NCBI GenBank assembly: GCA_021200565.1
Contig: JAJQGJ010000011.1
Coordinates: forward strand, 83,642-147,641
From: Oscillospiraceae bacterium
GTDB taxonomy: Bacteria > Bacillota > Clostridia > Oscillospirales > Ruminococcaceae
Length of the DNA: 64,000 nucleotides
Direction: 5' to 3'
The notes beneath the pieces were generated by a model that ran no database searches, was not told the origin of the DNA, and worked only from the letters and a program-made list of their open reading frames with translations. Below, piece after piece: positions 8,071 through 16,596 of this stretch (positions are counted from its first letter, which is position 1; each line of letters begins with the position of its first letter). The translations under genes and the position numbers were made by a program.

Positions 8071-10620
8071 ATGAAGTATTTTGACGCTCTCCCTCAGCTT
8101 GTTGCAGACGAGCTGTGCAAACGTGGCGTCAATCCGGAAAAGCTTTTATACTGCGTCAAGGCTGACCTGGACGGCGAGGGCAAGTATTTCGACGTTTATG
8201 TCACTTTCGACGAGAATGAGCTTTACATAATCAGCGGCTACGAGGAATACAGGCAAGCCACGCCAAAGGAAGAGTTTCAGGAAAAGATGCGTGGCACTCC
8301 GGTCATCAAGAGATTCTTCAAGACCGCTACCGTTAAGGAAATGGTCTCCTACAGGGTAGAAGATTTTCAGGAGTATGAAATCTCGAAGATCAAGAATATC
8401 TATGTTGACCGCCACCAGAACACAGCAAGACTTGTCTTAGGTATGCTTCGTGACGGTGAAGTCGAAGATTTCTCGGATAAGCCTGATGGCGAGCACAGAC
8501 GCCACGGACGCCCACCGATGGGTGCAAGACCGGATAATGGTCCTCCGATGGGACCGCCCCCGGGTGGACCAGGCGGACCAGGTGGACCTCCGCCAGACGG
8601 CGGCTTCGGAGGCGGACCGAGCTTTGGCTGGTCTCCGAGCGAGTATGAGCATGACCGTGAGAACATCCTGGTTGCAAGATTTTCTATCGGCTATTGCGAG
8701 AAGTTCGAACGCTTCTGCGAGAGACTCAACATGACCCACCGCCACGAGGAGATAGACGACACGCTTTTAGATAGCAAGAACACCGTCTGCCCGATTTGCC
8801 ACCAGCCATACCCGAATCCAAATCGCCCGGTATGCCCGAGATGCGTCGACAAGCGTTCAATATTTGGAAAGCTGATGGGTCTTTTCAAGGACTTCAAGGT
8901 TGAAATAACATTTATAATGCTTTCGATCCTTCTGTCAAATATCATGGCAATCATAACTCCGTGGTTCAGCTCAAAGATGCTCTATGATGACGTTCTGAAC
9001 GAGTCAGGAAGATTCTATGGTCAGGTTCTCCTCATCGTTCTTCTGATGCTCTTAACGAACATCTTAAGCAAGCTGACAGGCTTATTCTCGGGAATCGTAA
9101 CTGCGAAAGTAGTTCCTCACGTTACGCATACTCTTCGTTCGAAGATTTATGCCTCGATGAATAACCTTTCGCTTCAGTTCTTCACTAGCAAGCAGACCGG
9201 TTCTCTTATGTCAAGAGTCGATAGGGACAGCAACAACGTCTACAGCTTCTTTGTAGATATAGTTCCCTACGGAATCGCAAACAGTGTAAAGCTAATCGGT
9301 ATCGGAGCTATAATGATGTTCCTGAGTCCCATTCTGACGGTGGGACTTGTCATTCTTCTGTTCATTCTTCTTTTTGCCGACAATTTCCTCTACAAAAAGC
9401 AGAGAAAGCTCTACCGTAAGCTCGACGTCGCAATGAGAAGCTTAAATTCCGTTCTTTCAGATGTCATGAACGGTCAGCGAGTAGTAAAATCCTTCGCAAA
9501 AGAGCAGAAGGAGCGTGACCGCTACAGGAAGAAGAATAAGGACGCCTATGAGGTCAACGACAGAATCAATCATCGGGTCACCAATACGATTCCGTTCGTC
9601 TGGGGCTGCTACAATTTGCTCAGCATCGCTCTCTTCTGCCTCGGCTGCCTGCTGATAGTCATGCAGGTTGAGGTTGGCGGAACAGTATTTACCTACGGAA
9701 TACTGACGGGGCTCATCTCCTATACCGGAATGCTCTATGATCCTATCGACTTCTTCATGTGGATAGGAGATAGATGGGCTCGCTGCGTTGATGCGGCTTC
9801 AAGAATGTTTGAAATTCTCGAATCCAAGCCAACAGTTGTTGAAGACCCGAATCCGGTTCGACTTGAGCACCTTGACGGCGACATTGAATTCAGAAACGTC
9901 TTCTTCGAGTATGAAGCAGGTCACAGAATCTTAAAGAACGTCTCATTCAAGGTCAATGCCGGTCACATGTTCGGAATAGTAGGCAAGACCGGAGCAGGCA
10001 AGTCTACTATTATAAACTTAATGGCAAGGCTTTATGACGTCACTTCCGGCGAGATTCTAATAAACGGCATTCCGATAAAGAAGATAGCGATAGAAGACCT
10101 CAGGCGCTGCATCGGAATAGTTTCTCAGGAAACCTATATCTTCGTAGGCTCCGTTGCTGATAATATCCGCTATGCAAGACCTGACGCCACAATGGAAGAG
10201 GTCATCGAGGCTGCAAAGTCGGCAAATGCCCACGAATTCATCACAAAGCTTCCCGACGGCTACAACACCAAGATAGGCTCCGGAGGAGTAACCCTTTCCG
10301 GCGGCGAGAAGCAGAGAATTTCAATAGCCCGTGCCATCATCCAGGATCCGGATATTCTGATCTTAGATGAAGCAACCGCCTCCATGGACACCCGTACCGA
10401 GCGCAAGATTCAGGTTGCCATAGACAGCCTGAAAGAGGGAAGAACCATCATTTCTATTGCACACAGACTCTCGACTCTTCGTGATGCCGACATGCTCTGC
10501 GTCATAGAAAACGGCGAGGTCAAGGAGATGGGAACCCACGACAAGCTCATCCGTGAAAAGGGCAAATACTTCGAGCTCTACAGGCTCCAGGCTGATGCGC
10601 TCAAGTTCATAGAAGACTGA
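8071..10620 (+). CDS. ABC exporter with N-terminal sensor-like domain and zinc ribbon (DUF1854-associated)
   Basis: An 849-residue fused exporter of unusual layout. Residues 1-145 form a soluble alpha/beta domain; 146-190 is a glycine/proline-rich linker (PPMGPPPGGPGGPGGPPP); a second soluble stretch follows; then a four-cysteine zinc ribbon at C240, C243, C255 and C258; then six transmembrane helices (about 275-570) and an ATPase with Walker A GKTGAGKST at 638-646, signature LSGGE and Walker B ILILDEATASMD. All catalytic motifs are intact. The next gene encodes a DUF1854 protein and the one after is a second exporter of the same layout, so the two exporters probably form a heterodimer. Related ABC/DUF1854 sets are known beside cyanophycin genes in proteobacteria; none is visible here. 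AAGGTGAT precedes the ATG. Confidence 0.88.
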   Translation: MKYFDALPQLVADELCKRGVNPEKLLYCVKADLDGEGKYFDVYVTFDENELYIISGYEEYRQATPKEEFQEKMRGTPVIKRFFKTATVKEMVSYRVEDFQEYEISKIKNIYVDRHQNTARLVLGMLRDGEVEDFSDKPDGEHRRHGRPPMGARPDNGPPMGPPPGGPGGPGGPPPDGGFGGGPSFGWSPSEYEHDRENILVARFSIGYCEKFERFCERLNMTHRHEEIDDTLLDSKNTVCPICHQPYPNPNRPVCPRCVDKRSIFGKLMGLFKDFKVEITFIMLSILLSNIMAIITPWFSSKMLYDDVLNESGRFYGQVLLIVLLMLLTNILSKLTGLFSGIVTAKVVPHVTHTLRSKIYASMNNLSLQFFTSKQTGSLMSRVDRDSNNVYSFFVDIVPYGIANSVKLIGIGAIMMFLSPILTVGLVILLFILLFADNFLYKKQRKLYRKLDVAMRSLNSVLSDVMNGQRVVKSFAKEQKERDRYRKKNKDAYEVNDRINHRVTNTIPFVWGCYNLLSIALFCLGCLLIVMQVEVGGTVFTYGILTGLISYTGMLYDPIDFFMWIGDRWARCVDAASRMFEILESKPTVVEDPNPVRLEHLDGDIEFRNVFFEYEAGHRILKNVSFKVNAGHMFGIVGKTGAGKSTIINLMARLYDVTSGEILINGIPIKKIAIEDLRRCIGIVSQETYIFVGSVADNIRYARPDATMEEVIEAAKSANAHEFITKLPDGYNTKIGSGGVTLSGGEKQRISIARAIIQDPDILILDEATASMDTRTERKIQVAIDSLKEGRTIISIAHRLSTLRDADMLCVIENGEVKEMGTHDKLIREKGKYFELYRLQADALKFIED

Positions 10621-10638
10621 GAGAGGAGAATATGAAAT

Positions 10639-11187
10639 ATGGATAACAAGCAGAAAACCGAATATGTTCCCGAAAAGTTTGAGATAGACCGACTTGAGCT
10701 GCTCGATTGTTCAAAGCTTGAATTCTATCGTGACGCTGCGGGCTTCATCTCGCTTAAGTATGAAGGCGAGGAGTATTTTAACGTCAGATTGACCAGGCTG
10801 ATGCCCTTCTACTCCACAACCACCTACATAAGCGTCGCGTATGACAACGAGGAGAAAGAGTTCAAGGAGATAGGCGTAATCAAGGATATGAAGGAACTTT
10901 CAAGCGAGCAGTATAAGCTCGTCGATGAGTACCTTGAGTACAAATACTTTATGCCCGAGATAACGAAGGTTCATTCGATTAAGGACAACTCCCGAGGCTT
11001 CATATTCGTCGACATTGACACCACTGCTGGAAGAAAGACCATCTGCATCCGTGACTGGTACTCAAACTTCCGCATGTTCACCGACAAGTATCTCTATGCA
11101 AACGACGTCGACGGCAACAAGTACTGCTGCAACGACATCAGTAAGCTCGATAAGAAGAGCCTGTCAATACTCGAAATCTACATTTAA
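10639..11187 (+). CDS. DUF1854 family protein
   Basis: A 182-residue cytosolic protein with no signal or membrane segment. It matches the DUF1854 pattern: an N-terminal YFNVRLTRLMPFYSTTTYISV, a central YKYFMPEITKVHSIKD, and a C-terminal YANDVDGNKYCCNDISKLDKKS. The function of the family is not established; it is found with ABC exporters and, in other phyla, with cyanophycin metabolism. It sits 18 bases after the first exporter and directly before the second, so it is likely an accessory or coupling subunit of that pair. AGGAG lies about ten bases before the chosen ATG; an ATG six bases earlier meets a stop after four codons. Confidence 0.8.
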   Translation: MDNKQKTEYVPEKFEIDRLELLDCSKLEFYRDAAGFISLKYEGEEYFNVRLTRLMPFYSTTTYISVAYDNEEKEFKEIGVIKDMKELSSEQYKLVDEYLEYKYFMPEITKVHSIKDNSRGFIFVDIDTTAGRKTICIRDWYSNFRMFTDKYLYANDVDGNKYCCNDISKLDKKSLSILEIYI

Positions 11188-11202
11188 GAAGGGGGATTTT
11201 AT

Positions 11203-13446
11203 ACGAACCTGTTAATCTCCGCACCGGAAGGGAAGACGCTCAGTGATTTCGTCTTTTCAATCCCTTTCAATCTATACGACAAGGCAAATAAGGTTGACGG
11301 ACATCTCTGTGTCACCCACGACGACATATTTGTCTATATCGGCTCCGAAATAAAGGAGAGCTTCCCGATAAAGGCATATGAAGAGTATGCCTGTGAACAG
11401 CTCGTCGGATGCTCAATGATGGTCGGACGCCATGATGACACCGATGACAAGTGCATCTGTTCTTTCACTCAGGACAGCTTCATCGCCTTTGCTGAGCTCT
11501 GCAAGCTCCTCAATCACTATCTCACAACTGGCGACTTCATCGAAAAGAGCACCATCGATGAGCCAAAGTGTCCGAAATGCGGGCTTCCACTTGACGGCTA
11601 CACCGAGTGCCCATACTGTGCTTCGAAGGTCAAGGTCTTCATGAAGATTTTCAAGCGCATAGGACCCTACAAAAAGGCTTTTGGAATCGCAATTCTCTGT
11701 ACGATAGTAACCGAAATCATCGAGGTCATAAAGCCATACATAAACAGGCTTTTGGTCGACAACTACGTCATCCCGGCTCAGGATGGCACCCAGTCACTCA
11801 GTGATTTCAGCATGAGCGGCTTTGCAATCCTCTGTGCATCACTTTTCGTGACAGTTATCATCACTACGATTTTAGATCGCATAAATCTCAAGAACAGCTA
11901 CTATGTCTCTCTGAATTTAGGTCAGGATCTCAGACAGGATGTCTTCGACAAGACCTTGGATCTCTCGATGTCCTCCGTTTCAAAGAAGACAGCCGGAGAA
12001 CTTATCTCCCGTGTTTCTAACGATGCGAACAAAATCCAGAGCTTCATTACCGATAACGGAAAGAATGCTGTTGTTAGAATTCTGTCGCTTGTGATTGTCG
12101 CAATCATTCTCTTTGTAATGAACTGGCGGCTTGCTCTGATGGTTGTGCTTCCGCTTCCGTTCGTCGTTATAATCGTCAAGAAAATCGGCAACATCATGCA
12201 CATGTACTTCAGCCGTTCCTGGAGATTCTCGAATGCCCATTCAAGACTTCTCCACGACACTCTGAACGGCATCCGTGTGGTAAAATCCTGCGGAACCGAG
12301 AAAGCCGAAGCTGAGAAGTACGAGAAAGCCTCCGGGGCCTGGGCGAAAGCTGCATCCAAGGCGGAAGTCGTCTGGAATCTTCTGAACCCTATCTCCGACT
12401 TCGTTCTGATAATCGGAAACTACTTTGTCGTCTTCTTCGGCGCAAAGATGGTCCTGGGACAGATGCCCCAGTGGGGCTCGATGACCTTGGGCGAGCTCAC
12501 CCAGTTCACATCCTATGTCAGTATGCTCTATACGCCTCTGAGATGGCTCATGCAGCTTCCGAAATCCATTGCAGACGTTTCGGTCAGCGCATCTAAGGTA
12601 TTTGAGATTCTGGAGGAGCAGACCGACGTCCGTGACAGCTCCGACTGTGTCGACCTCGACATCAAGGGCGACATCGAATTCGACCATGTCTATTTCGGCT
12701 ATAAGGTCTATAACCCTGTTCTTAAGGACATAAACTGCAAGCTTGAAAAGGGCAAGATGTACGGCATTGTAGGACATTCCGGCGTCGGCAAGTCGACGAT
12801 GATAAATCTGATTCTGAGACTCTACGACGTAACCCAGGGAGAAGTCAGAATCGGCGGCGTCAACATCAAGGACATCTCCCAGCAGAGCCTCCGTTCTCAG
12901 GTTGGAGTCGTTTTGCAGGAAACCTATCTGTTTGAGGGGAGCGTTCTCGACAACATCACTTATGCCAAGCCCGAAGCTACTTTTGAAGAAGTGGTTCAGG
13001 CTGCAAAGATTGCCCATGCTCACGAGTTCATAACCAAGCTCCCTGACGGCTACAACACCCGGGTCGGCAGCAAGGGCTACACTCTCTCCGGCGGCGAACG
13101 TCAGAGAATAGCAATCGCCAGAGCCATCCTGCATGATCCGAAGATTATAATCCTTGATGAAGCAACGGCGTCGCTTGATACAGAAACCGAGCGTCAGATT
13201 CAGGAGGGTCTGAACGAGCTCTGTAAGGGCAGAACGACAATAGCCATCGCCCACCGCCTCTCAACTCTATCACATGCCGACCAGCTCATTGTCCTGAATA
13301 AAGGCAGACTCGCCGAAATGGGCACCCATGATGAACTCATGCGTAAGCAAGGCGTCTATTATTCGCTCGTCATGGCGCAAAGACAGACCACCAAGATGAA
13401 GAAGGCAAATGTCGGGACGGCTGCTACTGCTTCTCAGACAGTTTGA
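11203..13446 (+). CDS. Second ABC exporter with N-terminal domain and zinc ribbon; start codon atypical
   Basis: About 747 residues: a soluble N-terminal domain (1-120), a zinc ribbon at C123, C126, C136 and C139, six transmembrane helices (about 150-440) and an ATPase with Walker A GHSGVGKST near 524, signature LSGGERQ and Walker B IIILDEATASLD. It pairs with the exporter at 8071. The frame is open and protein-like back to 11191, but has no ATG, GTG or TTG before the internal ATG at 11416, which would delete half of the N-terminal domain. GGGGG (11191-11195) sits seven bases before an in-frame ACG at 11203, so either ACG is used or one base was lost from an ATG there. Length from 11416 would be 676. 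Confidence 0.82.
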   Translation, partial: TNLLISAPEGKTLSDFVFSIPFNLYDKANKVDGHLCVTHDDIFVYIGSEIKESFPIKAYEEYACEQLVGCSMMVGRHDDTDDKCICSFTQDSFIAFAELCKLLNHYLTTGDFIEKSTIDEPKCPKCGLPLDGYTECPYCASKVKVFMKIFKRIGPYKKAFGIAILCTIVTEIIEVIKPYINRLLVDNYVIPAQDGTQSLSDFSMSGFAILCASLFVTVIITTILDRINLKNSYYVSLNLGQDLRQDVFDKTLDLSMSSVSKKTAGELISRVSNDANKIQSFITDNGKNAVVRILSLVIVAIILFVMNWRLALMVVLPLPFVVIIVKKIGNIMHMYFSRSWRFSNAHSRLLHDTLNGIRVVKSCGTEKAEAEKYEKASGAWAKAASKAEVVWNLLNPISDFVLIIGNYFVVFFGAKMVLGQMPQWGSMTLGELTQFTSYVSMLYTPLRWLMQLPKSIADVSVSASKVFEILEEQTDVRDSSDCVDLDIKGDIEFDHVYFGYKVYNPVLKDINCKLEKGKMYGIVGHSGVGKSTMINLILRLYDVTQGEVRIGGVNIKDISQQSLRSQVGVVLQETYLFEGSVLDNITYAKPEATFEEVVQAAKIAHAHEFITKLPDGYNTRVGSKGYTLSGGERQRIAIARAILHDPKIIILDEATASLDTETERQIQEGLNELCKGRTTIAIAHRLSTLSHADQLIVLNKGRLAEMGTHDELMRKQGVYYSLVMAQRQTTKMKKANVGTAATASQTV

Positions 13447-13454
13447 TGAAAAAT

Positions 13455-13506
13455 ACCGCTTATTCCAAAATGCAGCCTTGCGTTTCGGTGATAAGCGGTG
13501 TATAAT
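13455..13506 (+). promoter_or_regulatory. Promoter with overlapping inverted repeat for the toxin-antitoxin pair
   Basis: TTGCGT (13478-13483), 17-base spacer and TATAAT (13501-13506) precede the antitoxin gene. A perfect 9-bp inverted repeat, ACCGCTTAT (13455-13463) and ATAAGCGGT (13491-13499), ends at the -10 box. It could be the operator for autoregulation, or a weak end-of-transcript hairpin for the ABC locus. Confidence 0.6.
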
Positions 13507-13538
13507 ATATGTATGAGTTCAAATAGGAGGTTTTTCTC

Positions 13539-13781
13539 ATGAGCACGATTGAACAAACCGTTTCCATGATGCAGTCTATGTCGGAAGAAAGTCGTGTAAA
13601 GGTGCTCGACTATGTCAAACTAATCTATACTGTTGATGCCACGCCGAACCCGTATATTCCTCTCTCGTCAGATGAGATTTTGGCTGAATTAGCCGTCGGG
13701 CGTGAGCAAAACGACTCCGGAATTGGAATCCCGTTTGACGAGGCGATGAGGGAGATGGGCTCTGAAAATGGATACGTTTGA
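13539..13781 (+). CDS. Antitoxin of a ParE/RelE-type pair
   Basis: An 80-residue acidic protein with an N-terminal helical part (TIEQTVSMMQSMSEESRVKVLDYVKLIY) like short Firmicute antitoxins, and a C-terminal tail that would wrap the toxin (FDEAMREMGSENGYV). It overlaps the toxin gene by 14 bases in the usual antitoxin-first order and has the site AGGAGG. The family is assigned mainly from partner and size. Confidence 0.65.
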   Translation: MSTIEQTVSMMQSMSEESRVKVLDYVKLIYTVDATPNPYIPLSSDEILAELAVGREQNDSGIGIPFDEAMREMGSENGYV

Positions 13782-14100
13782 AGTTATTATATCGCCTGAA
13801 GCAAAGTCTCAACTAAGTGATTATGTTCGTTATATTCGCAAGGTTCTGCTTAACGATGTTGCAGCTAAAAGCGTTTATGAGGATGCGATAGAAACCGGTA
13901 AAAGGCTTTCTGTCGTCGCCGGGAGTCTTGCATATTGCAAAGACGAAAAACTCAGAAACTATGGGTACAGAGCAATTTATTTTAAACGCCATCAGTATGT
14001 CATGATATATCGAACTGTTGGACAGATTGCATATGTGGATGGTATTTTTCATCTGCGGCAGGATTACGAGAATCTGTTTGCAATAAATCAGGATCTTTGA
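13768..14100 (+). CDS. RelE/ParE-family toxin
   Basis: A 110-residue protein of the RelE/ParE fold: N-terminal FEVIISPEAKSQLSDYVRYI, a central basic strand RNYGYRAIYFKRHQYVMIYRTV, and a C-terminal YVDGIFHLRQDYENLF, which matches plasmid stabilisation toxins. Members either cut mRNA at the ribosome or poison gyrase; the sequence does not decide between these. It is translationally coupled to the antitoxin. Confidence 0.8.
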   Translation: MDTFEVIISPEAKSQLSDYVRYIRKVLLNDVAAKSVYEDAIETGKRLSVVAGSLAYCKDEKLRNYGYRAIYFKRHQYVMIYRTVGQIAYVDGIFHLRQDYENLFAINQDL

Positions 14101-14114
14101 TTGGAGCCGAGCAT

Positions 14115-14945
14115 ATGTCAATAATAAAAGTCACCACCCTCACCGACCCTAACCTCAAAATTTACACCAGCCTCACCCAGGCGCAGCTCAGAAACCGGCT
14201 TGAGCCGGAGAATGGGATATTCATCGCCGAGAGCCCGAAGGTTATCGGAACGGCACTTGACTGCGGATATGAGCCTCTGTCGATGCTGACAGAGGAGCGG
14301 CACATAAACGGTGACGCAAGGGAAGTGATCGCCAGATGTGGCGACATCCCCGTCTATACGGCAGACCGTGAGCTATTAAGCAGCCTCACCGGTTATGAGC
14401 TTACCCGTGGTGTTTTGTGCGCTTTCCGAAGACCATTGCTGAAAACTCCCGAAGAAGTCACAGCGAATGCTTCAAGAATTGCCGTCCTCGAGGACATTGC
14501 CGACTCAACCAATATTGGTGCTATCTTCCGTTCAGCAGCGGCTTTGGGGATCGATGCTGTGCTTATAACTCCCTCCTGCTGCGACCCTCTCTGCCGAAGA
14601 GCAATCCGTGTCAGTATGGGAACTGTTTTCCAGGTTCCCTGGGCGCTGATAGGGGAGGATTATCAGGACTGGCATAGTCACGGCGCAGAGCTTATAAGAA
14701 ACCTCGGCTTCAGATCCGCCGCAATGGCACTCTCCGACGACTCAATCAGCGTCGACAATCCTGTTCTAAAGTCAGAGCCCAGACTTGCGCTTGTCTTAGG
14801 AACAGAGGGCGACGGTCTTGCAAAGCATACAATAGCTAGCTGCGATTATACGGTAAAAATCCCAATGCAGAATGGTGTCGATTCGCTCAACGTAGCATCA
14901 GCTGCTGCTTTAGCATTTTGGGAAACACGCCCAAATAATAAATAA
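14115..14945 (+). CDS. TrmH/SpoU-family RNA 2'-O-methyltransferase
   Basis: A 276-residue SPOUT methyltransferase that transfers a methyl group from SAM to a ribose in rRNA or tRNA. The three knot motifs are seen: NIGAIFRSAAALGIDAVL, LALVLGTEGDGL and IPMQNGVDSLNVASAAALAFWE. The N-terminal substrate-binding part (FIAESPKVIGTAL) is RlmB-like. The ATG at 14115 is favoured since GGAG lies eight bases before it; a TTG six codons earlier overlaps the toxin stop. It begins 14 bases after the toxin gene but is likely an independent housekeeping gene. Confidence 0.9.
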   Translation: MSIIKVTTLTDPNLKIYTSLTQAQLRNRLEPENGIFIAESPKVIGTALDCGYEPLSMLTEERHINGDAREVIARCGDIPVYTADRELLSSLTGYELTRGVLCAFRRPLLKTPEEVTANASRIAVLEDIADSTNIGAIFRSAAALGIDAVLITPSCCDPLCRRAIRVSMGTVFQVPWALIGEDYQDWHSHGAELIRNLGFRSAAMALSDDSISVDNPVLKSEPRLALVLGTEGDGLAKHTIASCDYTVKIPMQNGVDSLNVASAAALAFWETRPNNK

Positions 14946-14950
14946 AAAAT

Positions 14951-14985
14951 CCCACAAGCTGAGAAAATCAGCCTGTGGGTTTTCT
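14951..14985. terminator. Bidirectional terminator
   Basis: CCCACA(A)GCTGA pairs with TCAGC(C)TGTGGG; a T-rich tail follows on the plus strand and an A-rich run precedes it. It lies between the convergent TrmH-type and GH9 genes. Confidence 0.85.
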
Positions 14986-14988
14986 TTA

Positions 14989-16596
14989 TCAATTCAAAAG
15001 ATACGCTGCCACAAACACGGCAGGCGAGTTCCAATATATCGTGACTTCGTTAACCGAATACAAATCCACGACATCCGCAAAGCTCTTCATTGGCGGTGTG
15101 CCTTTGGGGATGTATTTGTGGGCAGTCTCCTCAACCGGTCGGCGGTTGGCACCTCCACTGACCATGCCGGGAATGCATTCATCGATGCCGTCAGCCGCTG
15201 CGGGGCGAAGATGCGGACGCCTGATAGCTCGCTCGCCGTTCCCTGAAACATAGCTCACCCCGACTGCATTCACACCCATCAGCACGTCAAACTGCCGCTT
15301 AGCATAAACTCCGAACTCGTGAGCACCGCACAGCGTGTCGCAAACAGCAAAAATCATCCCGTGCTTCATGAGCCCCATGTTGCTTCCCCAGCCATAGTCC
15401 CACTCATCCATTGCCGCCATGTAGCCACTTTTGTCAGCAAGCCACTTGAGCCGATGAGCCTGACTGATAAACATAGAGCGGAACGCCTCTGCGAGCTTGT
15501 CATCTTCCGTAATTCTTCCGCTTGTGAGATACGAAAGAGCACCGAGCCCTCCGATAGACCCAACTCCAAACTCGGTTCTCGGGAAATCGTAAACAAGAAA
15601 CTCTTTCGCCTTTTCAAGATACTTTTCATCGCCAGTAGCTGCATACATTTCACAGTAAGCCCAGAAGCGGTTGTCTCTGTCGCTGCCCTCGCCGTAGCCG
15701 CCGGTTCCGCAGCCCTCGGGATTCCGAAAGCCTATGAACTGCGGATTTTCATCCAGCCACTGAAGCGAAAGCTTCGCCGTTTCGAAAAGCTTTTCAGCAT
15801 ATTCAGCATCAAACTCTCTATAAACCCGATACCCAAGAGCACATACTGCCGCCAAATCCGCAGTCGCCATCGACGATACCGGCAGCAAATATAGCTTTCC
15901 CAGATCCTTTTCCGGCATGACAAACCTTGCATGCTGAGCCGTCGATACTTTATGATAGACCGTCCCGTCCGGCTTCTGCATCTTCATAAGCCAGTTGAGC
16001 TCATATTTCACTTCAGATAAAAAGTCCGGCATGCCGTTTCCGCTTTCGGGAATGTTCAGGTCAAGATTTTTCAGTGCGTTCGGATAGAGAATATAAGCAT
16101 ACATCAGCTGCGCCACCGCACAAGCGCCTGGTGTGACGTATCTTCCATAGTCTCCGGCATCGTGCCAACCTCCAGAAACGTCTTTCTCTACGGAATGGTC
16201 GAACCATTCGGAAGCAAGCGACGTATGGCAAGCCTTGTGTGTGAACACTCCTGCATGTTCTGAATCAAGTTCGCATCCGCATCTGAAATAATAGTAAGCT
16301 CTGATCAGATCCCGAAGTGTTTTGTCAAGAGCATTCTTGCCTATCTTAAATAGTGGGGAAGTAGCCTCACCTGAAGCGATTCTGTATTCGCCCTCAGTGG
16401 TGAACTCAGAAAAGTCCGCCTTGTAAACAGTGTCTCCCGAATTCCCATCGAATCCGAATTTTGTGCACTTGCCGTCGAAGACAGTATTGCCGGCAGCACT
16501 AACTACTCTAAAACTCTCCGCCGGGAACGGCAGAACCGCAATTTTCTCACTATCCGGGAGATACCCGACCTGATTTATATGAATCATATCAAACAT
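14989..16596 (-). CDS. GH9 glycoside hydrolase, cytoplasmic
   Basis: A 535-residue family 9 enzyme with an N-terminal immunoglobulin-like CelD_N domain (IHINQVGYLPDSEKIAVL, about 1-85) and the (alpha/alpha)6 catalytic domain. The motif GGWHDAGDYGRYV gives the catalytic base pair D146/D149, and SVNEVTIYWNSPAVF gives the acid E517. There is no signal peptide or carbohydrate-binding module, so it should act inside the cell on imported cellodextrins or related beta-linked oligomers. TTG-rich codons upstream in frame overlap the reductase gene and do not look coding; GAGGA precedes the ATG at 16596. It overlaps the reductase by 8 bases. An exo-acting glucosaminidase activity, known for some such GH9 enzymes, cannot be excluded. 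Confidence 0.88.
   Translation of the reverse strand: MFDMIHINQVGYLPDSEKIAVLPFPAESFRVVSAAGNTVFDGKCTKFGFDGNSGDTVYKADFSEFTTEGEYRIASGEATSPLFKIGKNALDKTLRDLIRAYYYFRCGCELDSEHAGVFTHKACHTSLASEWFDHSVEKDVSGGWHDAGDYGRYVTPGACAVAQLMYAYILYPNALKNLDLNIPESGNGMPDFLSEVKYELNWLMKMQKPDGTVYHKVSTAQHARFVMPEKDLGKLYLLPVSSMATADLAAVCALGYRVYREFDAEYAEKLFETAKLSLQWLDENPQFIGFRNPEGCGTGGYGEGSDRDNRFWAYCEMYAATGDEKYLEKAKEFLVYDFPRTEFGVGSIGGLGALSYLTSGRITEDDKLAEAFRSMFISQAHRLKWLADKSGYMAAMDEWDYGWGSNMGLMKHGMIFAVCDTLCGAHEFGVYAKRQFDVLMGVNAVGVSYVSGNGERAIRRPHLRPAAADGIDECIPGMVSGGANRRPVEETAHKYIPKGTPPMKSFADVVDLYSVNEVTIYWNSPAVFVAAYLLN

Noticed and set aside
12241..13254. 337-codon minus-strand frame opposite the second exporter
   Set aside because: It runs through the conserved ATPase domain of the plus-strand gene and reflects its codon bias.
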